From positions 1 through 24,917 of the forward strand of contig JAEYZX010000112.1 of the NCBI GenBank assembly GCA_023427845.1: a DNA stretch of 24,917 bases. Direction: 5' to 3'. Positions 6,665 through 13,889 of this stretch are shown here, piece by piece. This DNA comes from Bacteroidota bacterium. Lineage in GTDB: Bacteria; Bacteroidota; Bacteroidia; Flavobacteriales; Flavobacteriaceae. The notes beneath the pieces were generated by a model that worked only from the letters and a program-made list of their open reading frames with translations, had not been told where the DNA came from and searched no databases. A program made the position numbers and the translations under genes. Position 1 is the stretch's first letter, and each line of letters begins with the position of its first letter.

Positions 6665-7525
6665 TTAAAGTACGTTTAGTACCTGTTCTTTAATTTTTTC
6701 AAGTTCGTCTTTCATCTGAACCACAAGCTTTTGCATTTGCGAATGGTTCGACTTCGATCCCATCGTATTGATCTCCCGACCCATTTCCTGCGTGATGAAA
6801 CCAAGTTTTCTTCCGTTGGCTTCCTTACCTGCAAGCGTCTCAATAAAATAATTCAAATGGTTTTCAAGACGGACTTTTTCTTCAGTAATGTCGTATTTTT
6901 CAAGATAGAAAATGAGTTCCTGTTCAAAACGGTTTTCATCAAGCGTCACGCGCAATTCCTCTATGGCGGCTTGTAAGCGCGTCTTCACCGTAGTGATTCG
7001 TTCGCCGTCGAGCGCAACCGTTTCGTTCATCATCGTCATGATGTTTGCAATCCGGTGAAGGAATTCCTTTTCGAGTGCAACGCCTTCCGAAATGCGGAAA
7101 TTCTGAATGTTTTGCAGTCCTTCATCAATTACGGTCTGGATGTGCTGCCATTCATTTTCATCGATTTCATCACGCTCGGTTTTTAGCGCATCAGGCATCC
7201 GGACCGCCATTTTCATTAATTCAGTTTCGTCGGCATCGGCATACACCTCGCGAAGTTGGGCAATATAAGCTCTTATGATTGGGACATTTACCTTCGTTGA
7301 AGTCTGTTCTGCGGTTCCCTCGATATAAATTGAGAAATCAATCTTGCCGCGTTCAAGTGCTGTCGCGATCTGATTTCGTAGCGGAAGTTCCATTTCACGG
7401 TAAACTGAAGGCATTCGCACGCTTAGGTCAAGTCCTTTGCTGTTCAGCGATTTCACCTCGACTGTAATTTTTTTTGTCGGCAGTTGCAAAGTTGCTTTGC
7501 CGAAGCCTGTCATCGACTGTATCAT
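6665..7525 (-). CDS. yicC: YicC family endoribonuclease
   Basis: 286 residues, the family's normal length. It starts MIQSMTGFGKA, the hallmark N-terminus of YicC/YloC proteins, and carries the conserved VEVKSLNSKGLDLSVRMP stretch (22-39) and the C-terminal GRKLGFITQEMGREINTMGSK (about 244-264), which holds the conserved acidic and arginine residues of the C-terminal domain. Proteins of this family have been described as endoribonucleases acting on RNA. It lies 9 bp before gmk and 45 bp after the EamA transporter gene; a TATCTTTG -7 box in that gap suggests its own promoter. Confidence 0.93.
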   Translation of the reverse strand: MIQSMTGFGKATLQLPTKKITVEVKSLNSKGLDLSVRMPSVYREMELPLRNQIATALERGKIDFSIYIEGTAEQTSTKVNVPIIRAYIAQLREVYADADETELMKMAVRMPDALKTERDEIDENEWQHIQTVIDEGLQNIQNFRISEGVALEKEFLHRIANIMTMMNETVALDGERITTVKTRLQAAIEELRVTLDENRFEQELIFYLEKYDITEEKVRLENHLNYFIETLAGKEANGRKLGFITQEMGREINTMGSKSNHSQMQKLVVQMKDELEKIKEQVLNVL

Positions 7526-7542
7526 ACTATTTTAAAAGAGTT

Positions 7543-7550
7543 CAAAGATA
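7543..7550 (-). promoter_or_regulatory. yicC -7 promoter element
   Basis: On the minus strand TATCTTTG fits TAnnTTTG, 17 nt before the yicC ATG and inside the 45-bp gap after the transporter gene. No clear -33 element. Confidence 0.5.
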
Positions 7551-7570
7551 AGGAAAAATTGGTTGGCGGT

Positions 7571-8455
7571 TTAGCGCCTGTCCTTTTGAGTTACAAGATA
7601 CACTCCCGAAAAGACCAATACCGCAGAGCCGATTTTTACCAATGATAATTCGTCTTTTCCCATGCCAACCGCAAATACAGTAGCGAACAACGGCTGTAGG
7701 TAAATGAAAACGGCAATTGTTGTCGGCGATAGTTCCCTCATCGAAAGTAAATTCAGCAGGTAGCTGAGAAACGTCGAGAAAACTACCACAAATGCGATTT
7801 TCCAAATAATTATATCCGGAAGTGCTTGCCAATCGACGGCTTCAACTTCGCTATAACCAAATGGCAACACCATAATAAATCCGAATATGTAAATCCATTT
7901 TACAAATGTGAAGGCATTGTATTTATCCATTAGTTTTTTTACCAGGATCAAATAGAAACCATATGATACCGCATTAATAAAAACGAGTAGATTTCCAATT
8001 CCGGGATTAGGTGCACCCGATATTTTTTTTCCATATAAAATCAGTATCCCGGCGCCTAAGAGGCCGAGTGCAATCCCGACAATGCTCCGAAATTTCATTC
8101 GCTCCTTGATGATGAGCGCTGAAAGTATAAGCACGATTATGGGAGTGGTGACCATCAATACCGAGGCGGCAATGGGCGAGGTCAAACTAAGCCCTTTGAA
8201 AAATGTCAGCATATTCAAAGCGACGCCAAAAAAAGCTGCCGCAATGATTCTAGGATAGTCGCCCAGCGCAATTTTTTCTTTGGTCACGAACCAGCCTGCA
8301 ATTACAAAAAGAATTGCGCTGATGCCAACCCGCAGCACAATGAATCCATACGCGTCGACGTACTTTGGCATCACATCTTTGGCAATGGTAAAAGTGACGC
8401 CGTAGATGATCGAGACGAATGTAGCTGCAATCAGTGCGAGATTTCTCTTTGACAT
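7571..8455 (-). CDS. EamA/DMT-superfamily transporter
   Basis: 294 residues with about ten hydrophobic helices in two homologous halves, the layout of the EamA (drug/metabolite transporter, RhaT-like) family in the inner membrane. Family signs: the start NLALIAATFVSIIYGVTFTI, VGISAILFVIAGW, SPIAASVLMVTTPIIVLILSA closing the first half, and the second-half counterpart LSPTTIAVFIYLQPLFATVFA. The substrate cannot be read from the sequence; relatives move amino acids, metabolites or drugs, usually outward. Its ATG overlaps the stop of the ArsC/Spx-like gene by one base (TGATG), so the two are translationally coupled. Confidence 0.92.
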   Translation of the reverse strand: MSKRNLALIAATFVSIIYGVTFTIAKDVMPKYVDAYGFIVLRVGISAILFVIAGWFVTKEKIALGDYPRIIAAAFFGVALNMLTFFKGLSLTSPIAASVLMVTTPIIVLILSALIIKERMKFRSIVGIALGLLGAGILILYGKKISGAPNPGIGNLLVFINAVSYGFYLILVKKLMDKYNAFTFVKWIYIFGFIMVLPFGYSEVEAVDWQALPDIIIWKIAFVVVFSTFLSYLLNLLSMRELSPTTIAVFIYLQPLFATVFAVGMGKDELSLVKIGSAVLVFSGVYLVTQKDRR

Positions 8456-8802
8456 CAGCTGAGTACGGCGGTGACTTGTTTAATCGTGTTTTGATTGTTG
8501 CCGATATATATTTTACCCGAAATTATAAAAACGGGACGGCTAAGGAATGTATAGTGTTGAAGGATTAAATCGCGATAATCGTCTTCGGTGAGCGATTTTT
8601 CTTTAAGGTTCATCGACTTATACAATTGTGCCCTTTTAGAAAATAAAGCTTCATAACTTCCTGCGAGTTCGCGCATTTCGGTAAGTTGTTCGGGTGTAAT
8701 CGGATCCTGCCTGATATCCTGAAATACCAGATTGTTTTTCGGGAGCGATTTGATGATTTTCCGGCAAGTATCGCACGAAGCGAGGTAGTATATTTTGTCC
8801 AT
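8455..8802 (-). CDS. ArsC/Spx-like thioredoxin-fold protein
   Basis: 115 residues. It begins MDKIYYLASCDTCRKI with a CxxC pair (Cys10, Cys13) after the first strand, then SLPKNNLVFQDIRQDPIT and, near the end, LSRPVFIISGKIYIG with Arg89 before the conserved proline. This is the ArsC/Spx/YffB fold. True glutaredoxin-dependent arsenate reductases have HNPxCSxSR at the first site; here it is ASCDTCRK, so arsenate reduction is not supported and a redox or Spx-like role is equally possible. No other arsenic gene is nearby. It starts the minus-strand run toward nadD, overlapping the EamA gene by 1 bp, and diverges from the DinB-like gene. Confidence 0.82.
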   Translation of the reverse strand: MDKIYYLASCDTCRKIIKSLPKNNLVFQDIRQDPITPEQLTEMRELAGSYEALFSKRAQLYKSMNLKEKSLTEDDYRDLILQHYTFLSRPVFIISGKIYIGNNQNTIKQVTAVLS

Positions 8803-8871
8803 CGGGCGTTTCGTTCATGCAAAGGAAATCCATTTGGGCTGAATTTCATTATTTTTATGGAAATTTTAAAA

Positions 8872-9327
8872 ATGGACACAACATTGGAAATTACGCGGTC
8901 CAGCCGCAAAGTGATGCTACATTTTATTGAAAGTCTTTCATTGGAGCAGCTAAATACGGTTCCGCCGGGCTATAACAACAACATTATTTGGAATATCGGA
9001 CATTGTATTGTGGTGCACCAGATGCTAGTATATAAACTGTCGGGCCTACCGATGATGATTTCTGATGAAATGGTCAATAAATACAAACGTGGAACCCGCC
9101 CTGAAGGAGCCGCGGATCAGAGTGAAGTTGACCGGATCAAGACACTTCTGTTTAGTACGATCGACAAGACCCGCGAAGATATTTCCGCCAATATTTTTCA
9201 GAACTATCAGCCGTTCACAACTATGTCCGGGTTTGAACTACGCGATGCAGCTACAGCGATGGAGTTCAACAACTACCATGAAGGGGTTCATACCGGCGTT
9301 ATGATGAGCCTGCGGAAGTTCATCTAA
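8872..9327 (+). CDS. DinB-like four-helix protein
   Basis: 151 residues from the ATG at 8872 (MDTTLEITRSSRKVML). It has the DinB/YfiT-type layout: a helix with WNIGH (His44) and VVHQ (His49), a middle charged stretch, and a last helix NNYHEGVHTGVM (His136, His140). The histidines fit the metal-binding triad of the DinB superfamily, which includes thiol transferases acting with bacillithiol or similar thiols; the actual activity is unknown. An ATG five codons earlier (8857) is also possible; 8872 is preferred because homologues usually start at this helix and the preceding bases are A/T-rich. The frame is open further back over the ArsC-like gene, which is not credible. Its stop overlaps the convergent lipoprotein gene by 8 bp. 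Confidence 0.83.
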   Translation: MDTTLEITRSSRKVMLHFIESLSLEQLNTVPPGYNNNIIWNIGHCIVVHQMLVYKLSGLPMMISDEMVNKYKRGTRPEGAADQSEVDRIKTLLFSTIDKTREDISANIFQNYQPFTTMSGFELRDAATAMEFNNYHEGVHTGVMMSLRKFI

Positions 9328-10060
9328 AATGCAAATGCTGTTTCACCTGATCGTACGGAAGCAATAGTTCCTGCGCACCCTCGGCATATGATGCGATTTC
9401 GTAAGCGTTGTAATAAAGCAGGATGCCTTCAGTAGTGAAAAAGATATTTTGCGGCAGATGGAACTGCTCGTTCTCGAACATCATTCCTTGCGAATTTATC
9501 GAAGCCCCTGCAGGAATTTTGAATTTTTCGCGAAAACGATTTTCGGCATATGTGCGAAACGCAGCCAGATCCTTGAAAAGTTCAGCGTTTGATATCGATT
9601 TCCCGGTTGCCGGATCAAACAACAATGACCGCAATCCGCCATAACCGTGCGCACCGCCCGTAAATGTATAATGTTTGATCTCGATGTTCAAAATTTGCTC
9701 CGATTGATAGGCGATGCGTCCTGTCAAGTCGGCTTCCCACCCAAAAATCTCATTCGGTGACTCACGCCGTAATTTTTCGTAAGTGGAAATGAACGACGCA
9801 AGAAGTTCATCATAATTTTTTGCCTCCGATGGATTTTCTCCAAACTGCACAATTCCCGTGACGGTCCTGAATATGGTTTGATTGATACTGTCGGCTGCGA
9901 TACCATTTTCGGCAAATGGGACAGCAACGGTAATTTGCGGACATTGATCATCGCATTGCAGTGACGTTTTTTTTGTAAACGACCGGGTTTCAAAAGCGAG
10001 TTCCTTGCTGCAACTTAAAAAGATAAAAAGGAATAGTAACGATATGGCTAATTTTTTCAT
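9320..10060 (-). CDS. Lipoprotein with DUF3298/RsiV-like domain
   Basis: 246 residues. The N-terminus MKKLAISLLFLFIFLSCSKE is a lipoprotein signal with the lipid-modified cysteine at residue 17. The body has the two-part layout of DUF4163/DUF3298 proteins: an N-terminal part with QITVAVPFAE, then HYTFTGGAHGYGGLRSLLFD (about 131-150), the GGAH signature of DUF3298, and near the C-terminus FFTTEGILLYYNAYEIASYAEG. Related domains occur in the RsiV anti-sigma factor and in many Bacteroidetes lipoproteins of unknown role. No lysozyme-binding function can be claimed. Position +2 after the Cys is Ser and there is no SDD-like export signal, so periplasmic outer-membrane attachment is the simplest guess. 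Confidence 0.83.
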   Translation of the reverse strand: MKKLAISLLFLFIFLSCSKELAFETRSFTKKTSLQCDDQCPQITVAVPFAENGIAADSINQTIFRTVTGIVQFGENPSEAKNYDELLASFISTYEKLRRESPNEIFGWEADLTGRIAYQSEQILNIEIKHYTFTGGAHGYGGLRSLLFDPATGKSISNAELFKDLAAFRTYAENRFREKFKIPAGASINSQGMMFENEQFHLPQNIFFTTEGILLYYNAYEIASYAEGAQELLLPYDQVKQHLHFR

Positions 10061-10082
10061 GAAAGTTAACGGGTAAGGAAGG

Positions 10083-10114
10083 TTTGCTTGCGAATGAATT
10101 AAAGGGTAAATTTG
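10083..10114 (+). promoter_or_regulatory. Full promoter for the transsulfuration enzyme gene
   Basis: TTTG (10083-10086), a 20-bp spacer and TAAATTTG (10107-10114) make the best match in the window to the Bacteroidetes promoter (TTTG, about 19-21 bp, TAnnTTTG). The box ends 32 nt before the ATG at 10147. Confidence 0.65.
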
Positions 10115-10146
10115 CCCATTAAATCAGAATCTAAAAAATCAATTAT

Positions 10147-11295
10147 ATGAAGTTTAACACCAAAGTGATCCATGGCGGACAACATCACGATCCGGTTACA
10201 GGGGCGGTAATGCCTGCTGTTGCACAAACATCGACATTCGTTCAGAAAAGTCCGGGACAGCCAATCGGCGATTATGAATACAGCCGGGCCGCGAACCCGA
10301 CGAGAACGGCACTCGAGAGCGCACTTGCAAGCATTGAAAACGGTGCCCGGGGATTGGCATTTTCATCCGGGCTGGCAGCTACCGACTGTCTTTTAAGATC
10401 ATTTAAAGCCGGAGACGAAATCATCGCGATGGATGACTTGTATGGTGGAACTTATCGTATGTTCACACGTATATACAAAGATTCGGGAATCAAATTCCAT
10501 TTTGTCGATATGAACGATATGGACAAATTCAAATCGTTGATCAACGAAAATACTAAGTTGGTATGGGTTGAAACGCCTACAAACCCGTTGATGAAGTTAG
10601 CCGATATTGAAGTAATCGCCGCTATTACGAACGAAAAGAAAATTCTTTTTGCAGTCGATAATACATTTGCAACGCCATATCTTCAAAAACCGTTGGATCT
10701 GGGTGCCGACATCGTGATGCACTCGGCTACGAAATATTTAGGTGGGCATTCTGATGTGATTGCAGGTGCGCTTGTCACCAAAGACGCCGAATTGGGTGAG
10801 CAGCTACATTTTCAGCAATTCGCTACAGGCGCTACACTTGGTCCAATGGATTCATTCCTGGTATTACGCGGAATCAAAACTTTGTCATTGCGCGTGCAAA
10901 GAAGTTGTGAAAACTGCGCCAAAGTGGCCGAAGTGCTAAATAACCACCCGAAGGTAAAAACGGTTTATTACCCTGGACTCGAATCACATCCATTCCATGA
11001 GATTGCGAAAAAGCAGATGAAGAATGGATTTGGCGGAATGGTATCGTTTACATTTAAATCGGGTCTGATGGAAGATGCAAAGCGTTTTCTTGAAAACCTG
11101 AAGGTATTTACGTTGGCTGAATCATTGGGCGGCGTTGAATCGCTTGCGAATCATCCGACTTTGATGACACATGCATCGATACCGGCCGACAAACGCAAAG
11201 AAATCGGGATTACCGATGATTTGGTTCGATTAAGCGTTGGTATTGAAGATGCCGACGATTTGATGGAAGATATCCGTCAGGCATTGGACGCGTAG
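10147..11295 (+). CDS. Cystathionine gamma-synthase/lyase family PLP enzyme
   Basis: 382 residues, standard for the Cys/Met-metabolism PLP family (fold type I). It begins MKFNTKVIHGGQHHDPVTGA. Visible motifs: YSRAANPTRTALE (45-57; Tyr and Arg bind phosphate of the neighbouring subunit's PLP), SSGLAA (73-78), VETPTNPL (141-148), DNTFATPYLQKPL (Asp171 contacts the PLP ring nitrogen) and HSATKYLGGHSD with Lys196 as the Schiff-base lysine; SLGGVESL near the C-terminus is the usual substrate-side motif. Whether it makes cystathionine from an activated homoserine, or cleaves cystathionine or methionine, cannot be decided from sequence alone. It stands alone between a good promoter and a strong hairpin. 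Confidence 0.93.
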   Translation: MKFNTKVIHGGQHHDPVTGAVMPAVAQTSTFVQKSPGQPIGDYEYSRAANPTRTALESALASIENGARGLAFSSGLAATDCLLRSFKAGDEIIAMDDLYGGTYRMFTRIYKDSGIKFHFVDMNDMDKFKSLINENTKLVWVETPTNPLMKLADIEVIAAITNEKKILFAVDNTFATPYLQKPLDLGADIVMHSATKYLGGHSDVIAGALVTKDAELGEQLHFQQFATGATLGPMDSFLVLRGIKTLSLRVQRSCENCAKVAEVLNNHPKVKTVYYPGLESHPFHEIAKKQMKNGFGGMVSFTFKSGLMEDAKRFLENLKVFTLAESLGGVESLANHPTLMTHASIPADKRKEIGITDDLVRLSVGIEDADDLMEDIRQALDA

Positions 11296-11331
11296 TCTAC
11301 ATTTTAAAGGAAAAACGTGCTTTTAAATACT

Positions 11332-11383
11332 TTAGCCACGAATTCACAAATTATATCATTGTGAATTTGTGGCTAATTTTTGT
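11332..11383 (+). terminator. Long hairpin terminator after the PLP enzyme gene
   Basis: TTAGCCACGAATTCACAA (11332-11349) pairs with TTGTGAATTTGTGGCTAA (11359-11376): 18 base pairs on the plus-strand RNA with a single G-U, loop of 9, then a run of five T. It lies between two convergent genes and could stop both. The stem is longer and more AT-rich than a typical terminator. Confidence 0.75.
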
Positions 11384-11393
11384 GTCGATTGTA

Positions 11394-12182
11394 CTATTGA
11401 ATGTAGTAGATATATCCCACATTAAGCCAGACCAACCAGTCGTTTGCTTTGTTTTCGGGATATTTATTCGGATTCGGGCTAAGTCCGTCGACCCAGTTCG
11501 AAAAGTAATACTGCATGCGAAGATCGATCATAAGATCCGAAAGCTCGGTAAGCTTGTATCGGGTTCCAACACTGCCTACAATTGACCAAGTAGTTCCGCC
11601 GGTGTTGTCAAATGCATCAAAATATTTAATCGGGGTAATGCTTGGGTCCTGGCCAAGTTCGCCGTCGCCCAGTACTGAATACGCCTCGGGATTATAATAG
11701 CTGAATTGCGCTCCCAGACTGACGAATGGTGCCAATGAACCAATTGTGGCAGTAAAATCGCGAATGCTCAGCGGGAAATATTCGAGTTGCATTCCAATAT
11801 TGGTAACTGCGGTTTCACCACGCATTGCACGTAGCTGATTTGAAAAAACGCTGTTTTTGTTTTTGATGTATTCGCCAAAATGTTCCAACTTGGTTTTGTT
11901 GTACGACAATTCGCTTCGCAACTTGAAATGATCATTGAAATACGTTTCAGGAGCATAGCAGTTACAATCAGCCCTATAAGAAAAATTAAGATAGTGAATC
12001 AGACCGATTCCAATACCGGTATTGCCCATATTGGTTGAGATGTCATGTCTTTCGCCGTAATCAGACTGAAATGCCACTGGCCCTACGATAACTCCGACTT
12101 CGTGAGAAAATCCAAACTGTGCTTTTGCCAAATTTGAACAGCCGAAAAGCAGCAATAAGCTGAATAATATGTGTTTGGGCAT
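11394..12182 (-). CDS. Exported beta-rich protein of unknown function (Flavobacteriaceae family)
   Basis: 262 residues from the ATG at 12182. MPKHILFSLLLLFGCSNLAKA is a type I signal peptide with likely cleavage before QFGFS. The mature part is rich in aromatic and glycine residues in alternating strands (IGIGLIHYLNFSYR, GMQLEYFPLSIRDF, SLGAQFSYYNPEAY, DLRMQYYFSNWVDGLSPNP) and ends with an aromatic residue region (WLNVGYIYYIQ), as expected for an outer-membrane beta-barrel or related protein. I recall this as the family sometimes labelled THC0290_0291; function unknown. An ATG at 12203 is only five bases after a -7 box, about at the expected transcript start, so ATG 12182 is favoured. It diverges from gdhA. 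Confidence 0.75.
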   Translation of the reverse strand: MPKHILFSLLLLFGCSNLAKAQFGFSHEVGVIVGPVAFQSDYGERHDISTNMGNTGIGIGLIHYLNFSYRADCNCYAPETYFNDHFKLRSELSYNKTKLEHFGEYIKNKNSVFSNQLRAMRGETAVTNIGMQLEYFPLSIRDFTATIGSLAPFVSLGAQFSYYNPEAYSVLGDGELGQDPSITPIKYFDAFDNTGGTTWSIVGSVGTRYKLTELSDLMIDLRMQYYFSNWVDGLSPNPNKYPENKANDWLVWLNVGYIYYIQ

Positions 12183-12208
12183 TGAATGTAAAATATTTAG
12201 CATCGGGG

Positions 12209-12216
12209 CAAATATA
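12209..12216 (-). promoter_or_regulatory. -7 element of the exported protein gene
   Basis: On the minus strand TATATTTG fits TAnnTTTG exactly, 26 nt before the chosen ATG at 12182. It decides the start: the alternative ATG at 12203 would be essentially leaderless. Confidence 0.55.
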
Positions 12217-12270
12217 TAAAAACATCAATCAGTTCTAAAATAAATTAAAAAATACTTGAAATCGACAGAA

Positions 12271-12290
12271 TATTTAAATAATCGATTATT
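12271..12290. promoter_or_regulatory. AT-rich palindrome between divergent promoters
   Basis: AATAATCGATTATT (12277-12290) is a perfect 14-bp palindrome, overlapped at its left by the 10-bp palindrome TATTTAAATA (12271-12280). It lies 54 bp upstream of the exported-protein -7 box and 95 bp upstream of the gdhA -7 box. It could be an operator; no known site is recognised. Confidence 0.35.
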
Positions 12291-12358
12291 AAGGACTAAA
12301 TTCTTATAATATCCGAGAATTTTCTAAAATCACGATAATATGTTTGCCGATTTGAAAA

Positions 12359-12393
12359 TTTGCATACAGATATTTTTAATAAATGTATATTTG
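12359..12393 (+). promoter_or_regulatory. gdhA promoter candidate
   Basis: TATATTTG (12386-12393) fits the -7 consensus exactly; TTTG at 12359-12362 lies 23 bp before it, slightly farther than the usual 19-21. The box ends 47 nt before the ATG at 12441. Confidence 0.55.
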
Positions 12394-12440
12394 CGCCATC
12401 AAACGAAAACGTTTTATCAAACGTAAATAATCCACTTATT

Positions 12441-13784
12441 ATGTCAGAAAGTATTAACTCTTTTGTCGAGTCGGTCGCCAAAAGAAATGCAAATGAACCG
12501 GAATTTATGCAGGCCGTGCATGAAGTTGCAGAAACTGTAATTCCGTTCATTGAGGAAAATGCAAAATATCAAAATAAAATGCTGCTTGAGCGTATGGTTG
12601 AGGCCGAACGGATCATAACATTCAGGGTCGTTTGGACAGACGACGCCGGAAATATCCAGGTCAACCGTGGTTACCGAATCCAAATGAACTCGGCTATCGG
12701 ACCTTACAAAGGCGGCATCCGATTCCACCCATCGGTAAACCTCAGCATCCTAAAATTCCTTGCTTTCGAACAAACTTTCAAAAATAGCTTGACAACATTG
12801 CCTATGGGCGGTGGAAAAGGAGGGGCCGATTTCGACCCTAAAGGCAAATCCGATAATGAAGTAATGCGATTTTGCCAGGCGTTCATGACAGAATTAGCCA
12901 AGCATGTCGGTGCCGATACTGATGTTCCCGCGGGAGATATCGGTGTTGGAGGCCGTGAAGTTGGTTATATGTTCGGACAATACAAAAGACTTAGAAATGA
13001 ATTTACAGGCGTACTTACGGGAAAAGGGATCTCTTTTGGAGGTTCATTGATTCGTCCTGAAGCCACAGGATATGGCGATGTTTATTTCGCGCAAAGCATG
13101 CTTCAGACAAAAGGGGATAGTTTTACAGGCAAAATTGTCGCGATTTCAGGATCAGGCAATGTAGCGCAATATGCTGCCGAAAAGGCAACCCAACTCGGCG
13201 GCCGCGTAGTTACGATGTCGGATTCCTCAGGTTATATTTATGATGAAAGCGGAATCGATGCAGAAAAACTCGCTTATGTAATGGACATTAAAAATGTGAG
13301 AAGAGGAAGAATCAGCGAATACGTCGATAAATATCCATCCGCCAAATTCGTAGCAGGGAAACGTCCTTGGGAAGTAATTTGCGATATTGCACTTCCTTGC
13401 GCGACGCAGAATGAGCTTAACGGAGTTGAAGCGCAAATGCTTGTAGATAACGGATGCATTTGCGTTGCCGAAGGAGCCAACATGCCCTCGACGCCCGAAG
13501 CGGTTACGGTATTTCAAAAGGCAAAAATACTGTTTGCCCCGGGTAAGGCCTCGAACGCCGGTGGAGTAGCAACATCGGGCCTTGAAATGTCACAAAATTC
13601 ACTTCGATTAAGCTGGACCTCTGAAGAGGTGGATGAGCGTCTTAAAAAAATCATGCTTGACATTCACGCATCATGCGTAAAATACGGCTCGGATTCGACA
13701 GGATATGTCGACTACGTCAAAGGCGCAAATATAGCAGGCTTCGTAAAAGTTGCCGATGCGATGTTGGCCCAGGGAGCGGTATAA
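12441..13784 (+). CDS. gdhA: Glutamate dehydrogenase, hexameric GdhA type
   Basis: 447 residues, the size of the NADP-type hexameric enzymes that form glutamate from 2-oxoglutarate and ammonia. Motifs: NSAIGPYKGGIRFHP (83-97), the catalytic lysine in PMGGGKGGADFDPKGKSD (Lys126), the catalytic aspartate in PAGDIGVGGREVGYMFG (Asp166), and the nucleotide-binding AISGSGNVAQYAAEKA (about 234-249). Cofactor choice is inferred from overall similarity only. The frame is open for 27 codons upstream, but those codons run over the -7 box, so the ATG at 12441 (MSESINSFVESV) is used. A strong terminator follows. It is divergent from the exported protein gene, and the 258-bp gap holds a palindrome that might regulate either. 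Confidence 0.96.
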   Translation: MSESINSFVESVAKRNANEPEFMQAVHEVAETVIPFIEENAKYQNKMLLERMVEAERIITFRVVWTDDAGNIQVNRGYRIQMNSAIGPYKGGIRFHPSVNLSILKFLAFEQTFKNSLTTLPMGGGKGGADFDPKGKSDNEVMRFCQAFMTELAKHVGADTDVPAGDIGVGGREVGYMFGQYKRLRNEFTGVLTGKGISFGGSLIRPEATGYGDVYFAQSMLQTKGDSFTGKIVAISGSGNVAQYAAEKATQLGGRVVTMSDSSGYIYDESGIDAEKLAYVMDIKNVRRGRISEYVDKYPSAKFVAGKRPWEVICDIALPCATQNELNGVEAQMLVDNGCICVAEGANMPSTPEAVTVFQKAKILFAPGKASNAGGVATSGLEMSQNSLRLSWTSEEVDERLKKIMLDIHASCVKYGSDSTGYVDYVKGANIAGFVKVADAMLAQGAV

Positions 13785-13805
13785 GAATAATCAATCTTAT
13801 TGCAG

Positions 13806-13834
13806 ATGCCTTCACGAAACTGAAGGCATTTTTT
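13806..13834 (+). terminator. gdhA rho-independent terminator
   Basis: ATGCCTTCA (13806-13814), a 6-nt loop, TGAAGGCAT (13821-13829), running into six T (13829-13834). The 9-bp stem begins 22 bp after the gdhA stop. Confidence 0.9.
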
Positions 13835-13864
13835 ATATGAAATATCATAAATATGCGTTTAGAC

Positions 13865-13872
13865 TATATTTG
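13865..13872 (+). promoter_or_regulatory. porZ-like gene -7 promoter element
   Basis: TATATTTG fits TAnnTTTG exactly and ends 17 nt before the ATG at 13890. No -33 TTG at the normal distance. Confidence 0.5.
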
Positions 13873-13889
13873 CGCTTGAATCCATAGAA

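Noticed and set aside
8455..8802. Arsenate reductase (arsC) as a firm call
   Set aside because: The HNPxCSxSR active site is replaced by ASCDTCRK, and no arsenic resistance genes are adjacent; only the fold family is supported.
8686..8871. Longer N-terminus for the DinB-like gene
   Set aside because: The added residues are antisense to the ArsC/Spx-like gene and its upstream region and do not look like a protein start.
12360..12440. 27-codon N-terminal extension of gdhA
   Set aside because: It spans the -7 box, so would not be on the main transcript, and it precedes the normal GdhA N-terminus.
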